From: Agrostemma githago
Taxonomy: Eukaryota > Streptophyta > Magnoliopsida > Caryophyllales > Caryophyllaceae
Direction: 5' to 3'
NCBI GenBank assembly: GCA_958450325.1
Contig: OY288247.1
Location: 14,126,429-14,190,428, forward strand
Length of the DNA: 64,000 nucleotides
Shown: positions 1 through 10,445 of the stretch, one piece after another
Numbering within the stretch: the first letter of the stretch is position 1
Layout of the letters: the number at the start of each line of letters is the position of its first letter
Translations under genes and position numbers: made by a program
Notes under the pieces: model-generated
The model's database searches: none
The model's input: only the letters and a program-made list of their open reading frames with translations
What the model was told of the DNA's origin: nothing

Positions 1-893
1 TCTCTCTCTTCCCTCCCTCTCTCTCTCTCTCTCTCTCTTCCCCCTCTTCTTCCCTCTCCCTCTCTCCGCCTCTCCTTCTCCCTCACCCTCATCCATCTCT
101 CCCTCCCTTCTTTCCTCCCCCCCTCTCCCTCTCCCCCCTCTCCCCTTCTCCTTCTCCCTCCCCCCTCTCTCCTCCTCCCCCTCTCTCTCTCTCTTCCCCC
201 TCTCCTCCTCCCTCCCTCCCCCCTCATCCTCCAACTCTCTCTCTCTCTCTCCCTATCTTCCCCCCCTCATCCTCCAACTCTCTCTCTCCCTATCTTCCCC
301 CCTCTCCCTCCCCCTCTCCTCCTTCCTCTCATCATCCTCCTCATCTTAAATCCATTTTTAAATATGATTTTATTTTTTTTATCTCGGTCAGTGAGGTGTC
401 GTCCCTACAACTCTTTCGCCCTCTCCCCCCTCCCTCTCCTTCTCCCTCCCCCCCCCCCATGATTTTTTTATCTAAGTCAGTGAGGTGGGACCCTCCCTCC
501 CCCTCTCCATCTCTCTCTCCCCCTCTCCCTCCTTCTCCCCTTCCCGCTCTCTCTTTCTCTCCCCTTCCCCCCCTCTCTCTCCCCCTCTCCCTCTCTCCTC
601 CTCCCCCCCTCTCTCTTCACCTCTCCCCTCCTCCTCTCCTTCCCTCCCTCTCCCCCCTCTCCTCCTCTCCTTCTCCCTCTCCCCCATCCCTCTCTCCCTC
701 CCTTCCTTCCTCCGTCTCCCGCTTTCTCTCTCCCTCCCGCTCTCTCTCTCTCTCTCTTCCCTTATCTCCCTCTCCCCCCTCTCCCCCTCTCCCCTTCTCC
801 TTCTCCTTTTCCTTATCTCTCTCTCTCCCCCTCCTTTCTCCCTCTCTCTCTTCCCACCCTCCCTTCTTCTCCCTCCCCCTCCTCCCGCTCTCT

Positions 894-945
<52 letters not shown>

Positions 946-1967
946 CCTCTCTCTCTCTCTCTTTCTCCATATCTCCCTCCCTCTCCCTCCTTCCTCTCAT
1001 CTTCCTCATCTTAAATCCATTTTTAAATATGATTTTTTTTATCTAGGTCAGTGAGGTGTCGTCCCTTCAACTCTCTCGCCCTCTCCCTCTCCCTCCCGCT
1101 CTCTCTCTCTCTCCCTCCTTCTCCCCTTCCCGCTCTCTCTCTTCCTCCCTCTCCCCCCCCTCTCTCCTTATCTCCTCTCTCCCCCCCTCTCTCTCCGTAT
1201 ATCCTCTCCCCCCCTCTCTCTCTTCCCCTCTCCCTCCCCCTCCCCCCAATGGTTAGGTACGATTTGTGTATGTATTTTGAAGGCGCATATTGTTGTCATT
1301 GATTGTCGAATTGTTGGCATAATTCGAACGACTGTTTGAGATTGCGCGATGCGCGCGAAGTGTTAGGCAGAAATCGTGCATAAATCAAGGATCAGTGCAT
1401 AAATATGAATTATTTTCCTTTTTTAAGGTTAATGAAAGTGTAATCCCTTTAACTCCTTCTACCCCTCTTATTCTCCACCCTTTATTCCCCTCCCCCTCCC
1501 CCTCCCCCTCCCCCTCCTTCCTCTCATCTTCCTGCTCATCTTAAATCCATTTTTAAATATGATTTTATTTTTTTATCTAGGTCAGTGAGGTGTCGTCCCT
1601 TCAACTGTTTCGCGCTCCCTCCCCCTCCCCCTCCCTCTCCCTCTTTCTCCCTCTCTCTCTCCCTCCCGCTCTCCTTCCCGCTCTCTCTCTCTATCTCTCT
1701 TCCCCCCTCTCTCTCTCGCTCTCGCTCTCCCCTTCTCTCCCCCCTCTCTCTCTCTCTCTTCCCCCTCTCCTTCCCTCTCCCTCTCCCTCTCCCCCTCTCT
1801 TTCTCCCTCTCCCTCATCCCTCTCCCCCCTCTCCCTCTCCCCCCTCTCCCCCCTCTCCCCTCCTTCTTCTCCCTCCCTCCTCTCTCTCCTCCTCCTCCTC
1901 CTCCCCCTCTCTCCTCCCTCTCTCTTCCCACTCTCTCTCCTTCTCCCTCCCCCTCCTCCTCCCGCTC

Positions 1968-2003
<36 letters not shown>

Positions 2004-3019
2004 TCTCTCCCTCTCTATATTCCCCCTTCTCCATCCCCCCTCTCCTCCTTCCTCTCATCATCCTCCTCATCTTAAATCCATTTTTAAATATGATTTTTTT
2101 TATCTAGGTCAGTGAGGTGTCGTCCCTACAACTCTTTCGCCCTCTCCCCCCACCTCCATCTCCTCCTTCCTCTCATCCTCCTCCTCATCTTAAATCCATT
2201 TTTAAATATGATTTTTTTATCTAGGTCAGTGAGGTGTCGTCCCTACAACTCCATCTCCCTCTCTCCCCCCACCTCCATCTCCCTCTCCCCCCCCACCTCC
2301 CTCTCCCTCTCCCTCCCCCCATATGATTTTTTTTATCTAAGTCAGTGAGGTGTCGTCCCTCCCTCCCTCTCCATCTCTCTCTCCCCCTCTCCCTCCTCCT
2401 CCCCTTCCCGCTCTCTCTTTCTCTCCCCTTCCCCCTCTCTCTCCCCCTCTCCCCATCCCCCTCTCTCCTTATCTCCTCTCTTCCCCCTTCTCTCTCTTCA
2501 CCTCTCCCCTCCTTCTCTCCTTCTCTCCCTCTCCCCCCTCTCCTCCTCTCCTTCTCCCTCTCCCCCATCCATTTCTCCCTCCCTCTCCCTCTTCTCCCCC
2601 TCCCCCTCTTCCTCTCTCTCTCTCTCTCTCTCTCTCTTCCTCTATCTCCCTTTCCCCCTCTTCCCTTCTCCTTCTCCTTATCTCTCTCTCCCCCTCCCCC
2701 TTTCTCCCTCTCTCTCTTCCCTCCCTCCTTCTCCCTCCCCCTCCTCCTCCAGCTCTCTCTCTCTCTCTTTCTTTCTCCCTCTCTCTCTCTCTCTCTTTCT
2801 CCATATCTCCCCCCTCTCCCTCCTTCCTCTCATCTTCCTCATCTTAAATCCATTTTTAAATATGATTTTATTTTTTTATTAGGTCAGTGAGGTGTCGTCC
2901 CTTCAACTCTTTCGCCTTCTCCCTCCCCCCTCTCCCCTTCTTCCTCTCCCTCCCGCTCTCTCTCTCCCCCCTCCTCCTCCCCTTCACGCTCTCTCTCCCC
3001 CCCTCTCTCCTTATCTCCT
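1..3019. repeat. Polypyrimidine (CT-rich) array with a recurring AT-rich core
   Basis: About 3 kb of nearly pure C/T on the + strand, built from CCCTCT and TCTCTC runs. It is interrupted at irregular intervals by a conserved segment of about 80 bases that starts CATCTTAAATCCATTTTTAA, continues through GATTTT and a T run, and ends GGTCAGTGAGGTGTCGTCCC. Full cores lie near 342-420, 1007-1080, 1537-1611, 2068-2142, 2186-2250 and 2839-2913; partial cores lie near 458-488 and 2321-2360; a diverged one lies near 1406-1470. The spacer varies from tens of bases to more than 500 through pyrimidine-tract expansion. A unique island (about 1249-1405) interrupts the array. Long Ser/Pro/Leu or Arg/Glu/Gly ORFs on the two strands are by-products of the simple sequence. 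This looks like a minisatellite whose spacer is itself a microsatellite. The left edge is cut by the window. Confidence 0.9.
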
Positions 3020-3758
3020 CGATTTTAAATATCAACCGACAATATTTTGAGTCTTATTTTTTTTAAAAAAAGACTACAAAATTAAAATTATCCCACATCG
3101 AAAATATTAAAATAAGGCGATGCTTCTATATTATAAATAAGAGTAATCGTGCGTTTTTTGGATCTTAAAAGCAGATCTTAAGACTATAAACCTTGAGTAA
3201 ATTATCTTACACCGAAAAATTATGATGAGTCGATAGATACTTATATTATAAATAAGACTAATCTTTCACTCTTAGATATCAATTAAAAAATTCATTCGTT
3301 CTTAGTGCGATACATTAAAAAGACGATCAGAGGAAATAGTCCATTCATCTCAGAGTTGTGTTTCTTTTTTAAAAGTCAACTCCTCACATCGGGTTGAGAA
3401 TGCGAGATCTTGTCTGTTGTTTCCTCTTTGGCAACCGACCAAATGAAAACTTGTGTTGGTATGAGGTGCTAAATTCATAGGCGAAGCACGTGTATGTTGG
3501 TACATTCACATTTAAGAATCGTTCTTTTGTTAATGACTAAATGGGATGACTTGGGTATTGTTTGTATTTGAACTCGTTATATCTTTATCAAGAATTTTAT
3601 CATAATGCTGCCTGATGCATTCCTTTGATTCCCATTTGTTGGCCTTTTTGTTACCACAGGGCTGAAACTAATAAATATGCCTCGGGCGAACTTCTGATGA
3701 TGAAAACTTGTAATTATAAATCTTTGGACATGACATTTCAATGTCTTTTGAAGAAAAA
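3020..3758. other. Non-coding stretch with two snRNA-promoter-like motif pairs
   Basis: No gene is recognised. Two diverged copies of a segment of about 110 bp sit side by side. The first has TCCCACATCG at 3091-3100 followed by TTATAAATAA at 3131-3140; the second has the related TCTTACACCG at 3205-3214 followed by TTATAAATAA near 3246. The first motif matches the plant upstream sequence element of snRNA genes, and both pairs keep a spacing of about 31 bases to the TATA box. No U1-U6 snRNA body that I know follows either. A third CTCACATCGGGTTG-like motif lies near 3380. A possible 3' splice site at about 3659 precedes a short open stretch with no recognisable domain. Confidence 0.4.
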
Positions 3759-4319
3759 AGATTTTCTATGTGGTACCTATGAATTTTTTACTTTTCTACC
3801 TTGTATCCCTACAATTTTTACATGTATACATTGTACCTTTGTACTTTACTAAAAATTTCTTTGGTACCCCTAAACTTTATTATTATCTTTATTGATACCC
3901 CTAAACTTTTTTTTTCCATCAAGTTTTGGCAACAAATTACATTTTTATGTTCAAGATTAAAAGTTAAACGTCATTTGACCTACCTAATTAACCGATAATT
4001 GACCTTAAACTAACAATTTTGTACGTGATTGCAGTTATACTTCGAATCTGAACGGATTATATTTTTGACGTTATATTGTCAAATCAAATGATAACACTTA
4101 AATTAAGCTCAATTACTCGTTAATTATCCAAGCTAAATGATATTGAAGTCTTAATCCTAAACTAAAAACATAATCTAACGACAAAACTTGATGGAAAAAA
4201 AACTTTCGGGGCGCTATTTAAATTAATATTAAACTTCAAGGGTACCATGTATAGACATAAAAAAGGTAGGGGTACCATGTAGAAAAATGAAAAATATAGG
4301 GGTACCGCGTAGAAAATCT
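3759..4319. mobile_element. Fold-back (long inverted repeat) non-autonomous DNA element
   Basis: The left arm starts AGATTTTCTATGTGGTACC at 3759 and the right arm ends GGTACCGCGTAGAAAATCT at 4319. Reading inward, the reverse complement of the right arm follows the left arm almost to the middle (about 4040). Paired blocks include the GGTACCCCTA repeats, CCATCAAGTTTTG with CAAAACTTGATGG, and CGTCATTTGACC with its diverged partner. Each arm is about 275 bases, so the transcript could fold into one long imperfect hairpin. There is no coding capacity. Flanking A-rich 9-mers (3750-3758 and 4320-4328) resemble each other but are too simple to call a target-site duplication. The superfamily is uncertain; a Mutator-like or fold-back MITE is plausible. 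Confidence 0.8.
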
Positions 4320-4728
4320 CAAAAAAAAATTACGAGTTTGAAACAGATATACCTTCAAAATTTTATTTTTTGAAAAAAAAAAAAATAATAATGTAAAATT
4401 CGGGTTTTTCAAATCAATACTTCATGATTTCTTATGAAGCATCAATCGTAAATGATATTTCATTGACTATTTTGATGTAAAACCGTCTTCTCGTGTCCAC
4501 GAAGTATGAACCTAGATTTCGCCCGAGACAAAACCCGTATAATAATCTCGAACAAAAAAAAATTGAACAAAACAAGTTCTTTAATGACAATAACACAAAT
4601 CATATTACAAAGTTAAAAGAATGGTAAAACTAAGATTAAGGGCTCCTAATCATGGATTTCAGCTAATTTACAGATAATTAAGTGAGAGATTATCGGAGGA
4701 TAAAAGCCGAAACATGTGACCGTGTCGA
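4320..4728. other. AT-rich intergenic sequence
   Basis: Contains A-runs and low-complexity AT sequence with no recognised gene, repeat boundary or RNA. It includes whatever 3' untranslated sequence belonged to the minus-strand TBL pseudogene ending at 4729. Confidence 0.5.
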
Positions 4729-7006
4729 TTAAGAAACCGGGTTCCGGTTACCTTCGAACTCTCGTCTAATGATTTCGAGAACGAGTTCATTCCAAGTATC
4801 GACCGGACCGGGCATGCACCAATGAAGGCAATCCTGAGGGAGCAGCTTCCCGTCCGGGCCCCGCTTTGTGACTTTATTTGGATCCGGGCTTTGGTACGGG
4901 CCCGGATGCCCGTCATGCCGATACGAGAAAACGTCAGTGATATCCATCAATCTCAACTTCGACCCGTTTGTCTGTTTCTTCGCCCCGCGTTGGAAACCCG
5001 TCACTTGTTTCTCGTGCATCGTGTTGGTAAACCCGTTTTCCACGAGCCGACCGGGTGATATCGGTTTCACTTTTCCCGTGCACGATCCGCCCGTGTTCCA
5101 CGCACCGCCCTCGTAGTGGTCGGGCGATTAGGATCGTTGGATCGTGAGACCGGTGTAGTTCCGATGCTTGGCCATGGCCGCTATGCTCGTCTCCACCGAG
5201 ATCCCGAAGGCTTCGACGTTGTTCACCGTCATCGGTTTTTGTTATTGTTGCTGTTGGTTTTTCGGTGGGGACCACAACTGGGTCCCGACTATCTCGTCGT
5301 TCAACATGTAGACGGATTGCTTAGCGAACCAATGGCCCGAGGAGAGGACGACCACGTCGAAGTCCGGGACGTATTGCATGAAGGTTTCGTCGGGGAGATC
5401 GAGGTGGAGTTGGGCAACGCCTTGGGGTACGGGTCCCGAGGTTTGGTGAATGAGCCACGATGACCAAATTCGGACTATCATCACAGACTTTGATCTGAAA
5501 AACCAACGTTGCATGTGACAGTTTCCTCGGTTTTTGGGTGCTTCAACCTAAATATGGATACAATACAATTAGGCCCTTTTTGGACTAAACTTAACTTAAC
5601 TGAACTTAACTTAAGTGAACTTAATTTAACTGAAACTGACTGAAATATAGAGACAAAATATGCCTCCTAGAGCTGAGCTGAAGTGAAACTGACTGAATAT
5701 AAGTCCAAAAGAACAGGGTCTTAGTAACCCGACTGACGACCCGTATTTGACCCAACACCCGAACTGACGACCCGTATAACATAAGTTCGGAAATTACTAC
5801 CTGCCAAAGTAAACACAGTAGTGACTCCATCTGGTTCCGTGCAACTGAATCACCAACGAAAGCGAGTGTTTTTCCGCTCATCAACTCCAGAAATTTTGTA
5901 CCGTTGAATCTCGGGAGTTCACATTGCGATGGCTACCATCGCCAGCTCTCGTATTCTCTGTCGGGCCTCCCGTTGCCCTGGCAATTCTGCATTTGAGTAA
6001 TGACCGGGCAGGTGTTGTTCGTGTATTCCGGTCCAGAGGGATCGTAAAACCATTCCCTTTGGAACAAATCACAATCTGACGGAACAAATCACAAACCGAT
6101 ATGAAAATTGCATCGAGAATTTAATAGAACGACAGCAACTTTATAATAAAAGATTCCATGGAGAGTATCATGATTCACGATATCATGAAGTCATATCAAG
6201 TTTTCATTCAGATTTTTCTAGACGCCATATTTTTTGTTTTTTCACGGAACGTTTTAATTTCTATGGCCGCGTCTAGACTCTAGTCCCTTCATCCTAACGC
6301 GTAATATGAACTGTACATCTTGCACTAATATTGAAGAGGCATGAAACCAAGTGAACAGACAGACACACAGAGAGACAAAGACCTGGCAAACGGGCAAACA
6401 GGTCAACAGGGTCAGGTTCGGGTCAGACCACTTTCGGGTCAAAAAATCGGGTTGGATTAGTTTTTACGGGTCTGCTAAGACAATTCAATCAATAGGAATT
6501 AGGAACAACCTACACACCTGAATCAACAGAACCTTTATTCCCTGGAATGCTAGCTGAGGGCTCAGAATCAGGTAAACCAGCCGCACCAGTCGATCCATTC
6601 ACAATACTCTCCTCAGTTTGCACAGACTTCTCAACATCACGATCCTGCAACGAGGTATCATTACCAGAAGACACTGACGAATCCGCTTTTTGAACAACAG
6701 CAACATTCGATCCATCAGACTGTACAGAATTCTCAACTCCTCGTTCTTGCAACGTGGTGTTATTACCAGTAGACATTGACGAATCTGGTTTTTTAACAGC
6801 AGCGACATTTGATCCATCATCGACAGTTTCACGATTCTGAGACTGTACAGGACTGACAATCCCCGGCTCCTGTAACAAATCGGATTTTACACTACTGGTT
6901 CGATCAGCCTCATTGAAATAACTCCGAACAACCAAACCAATCGGGTGTGACAACAAAATCCAAGAATCCAAAGTGATGAAAACAGCAACACATGTGATTG
7001 TCGTAG
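4729..7006 (-). pseudogene. Trichome-birefringence-like (TBL) O-acetyltransferase pseudogene, three exons
   Basis: TBL proteins are Golgi type II membrane enzymes that O-acetylate cell-wall polysaccharides. Exon 1 (about 7006-6518) encodes a hydrophobic segment and a Ser/Asn/Glu-rich stem with a 34-residue tandem repeat (near 6640-6830). Exon 2 (6075-5811) has the CDLF start of the PMR5N region and the GDS motif of the esterase (FVGDSVARNQ). Exon 3 (5547-4729) has the PC-esterase domain, with GHWFAKQSVY and the DCLHWC motif holding the catalytic Asp and His. All internal splice sites are GT/AG and the phase is kept. Three in-frame stops break it: TAG at 5933-5935 (after SWRW), TAA at 5242-5244 and TAA at 5128-5130. 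No in-frame ATG precedes exon 1; a TGA lies just upstream. The C-terminal half most resembles the TBL16 clade as I remember it. The family call is firm; the clade is tentative. Confidence 0.88.
5572..5720. mobile_element. Tourist-like MITE (PIF/Harbinger type), copy 1
   Basis: A 149-bp element flanked by TTA at 5569-5571 and 5721-5723. Its ends are GGCCCTTTTTGGACT and AGTCCAAAAGAACAGGGTC, imperfect inverted repeats, and the body is made of repeated TTAACTTAACTGAA-like units that also pair with each other. A TTA duplication with such termini fits Tourist-type elements. It sits in the second intron of the TBL pseudogene, between donor 5810 and acceptor 5548, and so would have been removed by splicing. 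A second copy is at 54968-55120. Confidence 0.85.
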
Positions 7007-7092
7007 CTCAATACTACAATTGCATTTCTCTAACTCAGTTATTTGCGTACACAATTAAATAAAGAATATACGACATATGAGACATCATATAC

Positions 7093-7592
7093 CGTCTTCA
7101 AAGGCAATCTGTTTCCATGCATTCAACTTCAATGCTCGAGTATCCGACTGAAACAGGTTGAAAATTAGAGGAAACTTTTTTTTGCCAACAAAATTAGAGG
7201 AAACTAAAGTGTTTAATAAACATACTTAATCAGTTAATTAGCAAATTAAGTTGAATATTAGAGGTCAGCATTAAGTATTCACACAAAAGGCATCGCATGT
7301 GAACAGAGAAGAAGGCTTTCAAATGAGTTTACCACTACATTGTCCCATGAGAAGATAAGTCCAAACGCTTCATCGGGTTTCATTGCATAGCGTATTCTTT
7401 GAAGAAATCCTTCTTGTAAACCATCATTAAGAAAATCCTTAACACAAAAAAAGGTAAATTATCCATTCGAAAATTCATATAAGCAAGCATTCAAGAAGTA
7501 TATATTCATTCAAAAATTCATACTATATTGACTTTTAAAGGTTCATCTGGTCTAAACTTCTCGAAACCTTCTCCATATTCAGCTCCGATTGC
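7093..7592 (-). pseudogene. HAD-superfamily phosphatase gene fragment, three internal exons
   Basis: Three short exons follow one another in frame. Exon a (7592-7524) encodes AIGAEYGEGFEKFRPDEP and a few more residues. Exon b (7437-7333) encodes a segment with FLQRIRYAMKPDEA then GLIFSWDNVV. Exon c (7147-7093) encodes SDTRALKLNAWKQIAFED. All have AG acceptors and GT donors. The FSWDNV segment stands where HAD phosphatases carry the nucleophile-containing DxD-like motif I, and the string matches my memory of the plant HAD proteins related to the chloroplast PYRP2-type phosphatase. The rest of the fold (motifs II-IV) is absent: 86 bases downstream the sequence becomes the first exon of the TBL pseudogene. 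Upstream exons are not clear. I call it a truncated gene; function is not implied. Confidence 0.75.
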
Positions 7593-7666
7593 CTAAAACT
7601 ACAAATTACATCCTTTCAAATAAAACATCAAATCATACTTTCTCTACTTAAAATTTTCCCCAAATC

Positions 7667-8328
7667 CAGAGCCGGCCCGTGAGATGTTCAATTAGGTTCT
7701 CAGAACCGGGGCCCAACAATATAAGGGCCCAAAATTAAAACAATGCCTTACAAATAATTTATTTAATTGGAAAAAAAAAACTAATTTTTTCCGATGTCAC
7801 ATACAACATACCTAAAACTTAGCCAAATGTTTGTCTATTCAAAAAATAATTTCAATTATAATAGTCCTAGTACATATATTTACTCATTAATTATTATTAT
7901 TATTCAGCTGTGTTTCATTTTCATTATAAAATATCAAATTTATAAAAAAAATTGTGACAAAAATCATACTCAATATAAAAAAATTGTGACAAAAATCATA
8001 CTCAATATACATCAAATGATAAAATGTTTTATCTACCTAAGTACTAATTTATCCGAAAACATATTCTCAGAGTTTATATTAGCAAGTATTTGTATGCGTA
8101 ACTAATAACGTACGAGTATATTTGTAAATATAATTATCAAGAAATAACATGTTGAATATATTTTTGTATTGAATACAATATATTACAATATATTTTTGTG
8201 TCAAGATAACCACCTTCCCCGAACTATTGGATATAAATATGTTTACTTGAAATTATATATTCGAATATTTATAGGGCCTCTATTATAATATTTAGAACAG
8301 GGCCTCTCAATTATATTGACCGGCCCTG
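7667..8328. mobile_element. Non-autonomous hAT element with 8-bp target duplication
   Basis: The 662-bp insertion is bounded by an exact 8-bp direct repeat CCCAAATC (7659-7666 and 8329-8336). Its termini are CAGAGCCGGCCC and, on the opposite strand, CAGGGCCGGTCA, imperfect inverted repeats of the hAT type. Subterminal copies of GGGCCC/GGGCCT occur near 7710, 7727, 8275 and 8300. The interior is over 75% A+T and has no transposase. A short tandem repeat (AAAAATTGTGACAAAAATCA, two copies) lies near 7945-8000. It sits 75 bases upstream of the HAD exon a, in what was probably an intron or leader. Confidence 0.9.
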
Positions 8329-8336
8329 CCCAAATC

Positions 8337-8760
8337 TTACACCTAAATTGAACTGATGCAGAACTACAACAACAAAATAACAAATAAAGCTGAAATTTCC
8401 GAGCTCCGCCTATCGAACAAAGCGAAATACACGAGTTTAAGCATGGAATCATGCTATTTCCACTCCAATAATTTCCAGTTGCTTCGCAATTAATATCGAA
8501 CAAGCCGAAATACATGAAGTTAAGCGTTGAATCATGCAATTTCTACTCCAATAATTCCCAATTTCTTAAAAATTAACACAACAAACCAGCTACAATCACC
8601 AAACTCCAAATATCGAACAAAATCGAATTACGTGAGCTTGAACTTGAACAGCGAATCATACTCCTCTACTTCAATTTTTCCCAAATCTTACTCCTAAATT
8701 AACCTAATTCGATACAAAATTACTACAACAAAAGATCACACAGAATAAATTTCCATCCCG
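8337..8760. repeat. Degenerate local repeats upstream of the HAD fragment
   Basis: Segments of roughly 100 bases recur three times with drift: each holds TATCGAACAAxxCGAA, then a GAGTTTAAGC-like string, then GAATCATGC and CTCCAATAATT. The TTTTCCCAAATCTTACxCCTAAATT string occurs twice, near 8325 and 8680, the first being the hAT target. No coding signal is seen. Confidence 0.55.
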
Positions 8761-9918
8761 GGTCAACCACAATTTTAATTGAAGTTTTGGATCATATTTT
8801 GGATAGAGTTTGGATATAAATTATATTAAAAGTATGCTAATGGGTTTTGGATTGTGGAGTTTAGGATATGAATTAATCAAAATAAGTAATCAGTTCAACT
8901 CTGGATTATGCAAAGCTCGATCCTACTTGGCCTAAGCTACTCAATCCATTGCCATCGTTGCTAACAAATAGTGTTACCTATAATTTCTCTCCTTGCTCCA
9001 TAGGATGGAGGAAAAAAGAGGGAAATAGTGTGGGAAACATCAAGCTTGATTGATCAAGCAACAGCAAAATGGAAAGCTCTCATAAGAACTGGCTGCACTT
9101 AAAGGAACATAATTCTCAGAAGCTAGATTTGCACACACAGTGGACAATTAATACATTGTATCCCATCTAGAGCATCTTGCTCTGCTTCTCAAGTCCCGGC
9201 TAATAGTAGAAAAATATCTTCCAAAACACTTATTACATTAGCAGCAAACAGGTGAATCGAACCATCAGCGTGAAACCCCAAAAATATCCGACAATAAAAG
9301 CAAATGCCGAACAGCGATCAACCGAAAAGGGCTAAAAAAACCCCGCAAAAAATAGAACCTGAGCTTAAATGAAACCGAAATCAGACATCGACAAACATAC
9401 CAGAATCGATTAGATCCATCCATCCTCACAACCTACAACACATTCGGCGAGCTTTTCCGATGTAAGCAACATCGGCGATTTGAATAATTGAAGCGTCGAT
9501 CTGGGGATGGGGAAGTTAGAGAGAGATAGAGACTGATGAAGGTAGAAGAAGAAGGAGATAGAGCGAGAAGGGGGTGAGGAAAGGAGACTAAGGCAGAGGA
9601 AAATAAGCAAAGAAGAAGCAGGGACACTGTTCCTAAGCCTGTACTGTTCCTAAGGGGGTGACTGTTCATAAGGGGGAATTAAAGGGTGAATTCTCTTTTT
9701 AATATGTAAAGATTTTTTTTAAAATTGAGTCTTTAAGTGAAGTAGGTTTTTTTTTTCATATACAAATTTTTATATTCTTTATTTAACTTAAAAAATATAT
9801 TAAAAAATTTGGACCAATCATATCGCTAGAAAAGTTTATGCTTTATTAATATAAATTGATTTGTTGAGGTTATAAAAGTTTCTAAGTTGAGTGGTAAGTT
9901 TTTGAGCTTAAACATTTA
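8761..9918 (-). other. Possible decayed 5' exons or leader of the HAD gene
   Basis: The minus strand at about 9640-9401 is pyrimidine-rich like a plant 5' leader and ends at a consensus-like donor (CTG|GTATGT at 9401/9400). A second stretch (about 9215-8978) can be read as a Ser/Arg-rich N-terminal peptide that ends at a GT donor, but has two in-frame stops. Both lie upstream of the HAD exons on the same strand and could be its leader and a transit-peptide exon. This is inference only. The remainder is AT-rich with nothing recognised. Confidence 0.25.
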
Positions 9919-10116
9919 CTCCCTCCGTCCCAATGAAATGTTTGCCTATTCCATATTAGGGCGTCTCAATGAATTCTTTGTCTTTCTATTTTAAGAATGT
10001 TTTTTATATGCAATTTGATCATTCTCATGAGTTTTGCTCTACATGTCACTCCCTCATTGGTTCCCTTAACCTTGGTGCCAAAAGAAAAGGCAAACCATTC
10101 ATCGAAACGGAGGGAG
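9919..10116. mobile_element. Stowaway-like MITE (Tc1/Mariner type)
   Basis: A 198-bp element starting CTCCCTCCGTCCCAATG and ending ATCGAAACGGAGGGAG, flanked by TA on both sides (9917-9918 and 10117-10118). The CTCCCTCCGT / ACGGAGGGAG termini with a TA duplication are the hallmark of plant Stowaway elements. It has no meaningful coding capacity. Confidence 0.92.
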
Positions 10117-10363
10117 TATATAATTTAATTCGACAACTTTACACTAAATCTCATAAAGTTTACTGCAAAACTCGAAATATTTGTAATAAAGCTCAAAATC
10201 TTAAAACCAGTTGTACATATAGCTATGTACAACTGGTTGTATAATCCTCTAATTGGTAAATAGATGAGTAAAGAATATTAAGGTGTTAGGTGATTAATGG
10301 GTCAAGTCAAAAGTCCGTCCACGAAAGAATTAAGGTTAAAATCGAGTTAGGAAGAGTTAATAA

Positions 10364-10445
10364 TCTATCTATATATATATATATATATATATCAATTTGA
10401 TGCATCCACTGCTGACATGGCAACGTGGATGCATTGCTTAGATGA
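10364..10445 (+). mobile_element. Helitron-like 5' end, copy 1
   Basis: After an A at 10363 the sequence begins TCTATCTATATATAT and runs into GATGCATCCACTGCTGACATGGCAACGTGGATGCA. TGCATCCAC and GTGGATGCA form a stem around TGCTGACATGGCAAC. The TGACATGGCA...ACGTGGC signature near a TC-starting AT-rich end resembles 5' termini of plant Helitrons as I remember them. The same string recurs at about 14899-14955. Where this copy ends downstream was not resolved. Confidence 0.45.

Noticed and set aside
396..2890. Long ORFs (up to 216 codons) on both strands in the CT array
   Set aside because: They encode only Ser/Pro/Leu or Arg/Glu/Gly runs from simple sequence, overlap in all frames and have no domain.
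3091..3180. A snRNA gene after the USE-TATA pair
   Set aside because: The sequence after the TATA box does not start like any U1-U6 or U3 RNA that I know.
3625..3852. 75-codon ORF after a possible 3' splice site
   Set aside because: Runs into the fold-back element, has no domain and no supporting upstream exon.
4822..5463. Plus-strand ORFs of 78-115 codons opposite the TBL exon 3
   Set aside because: Antisense shadows of a GC-rich coding exon.
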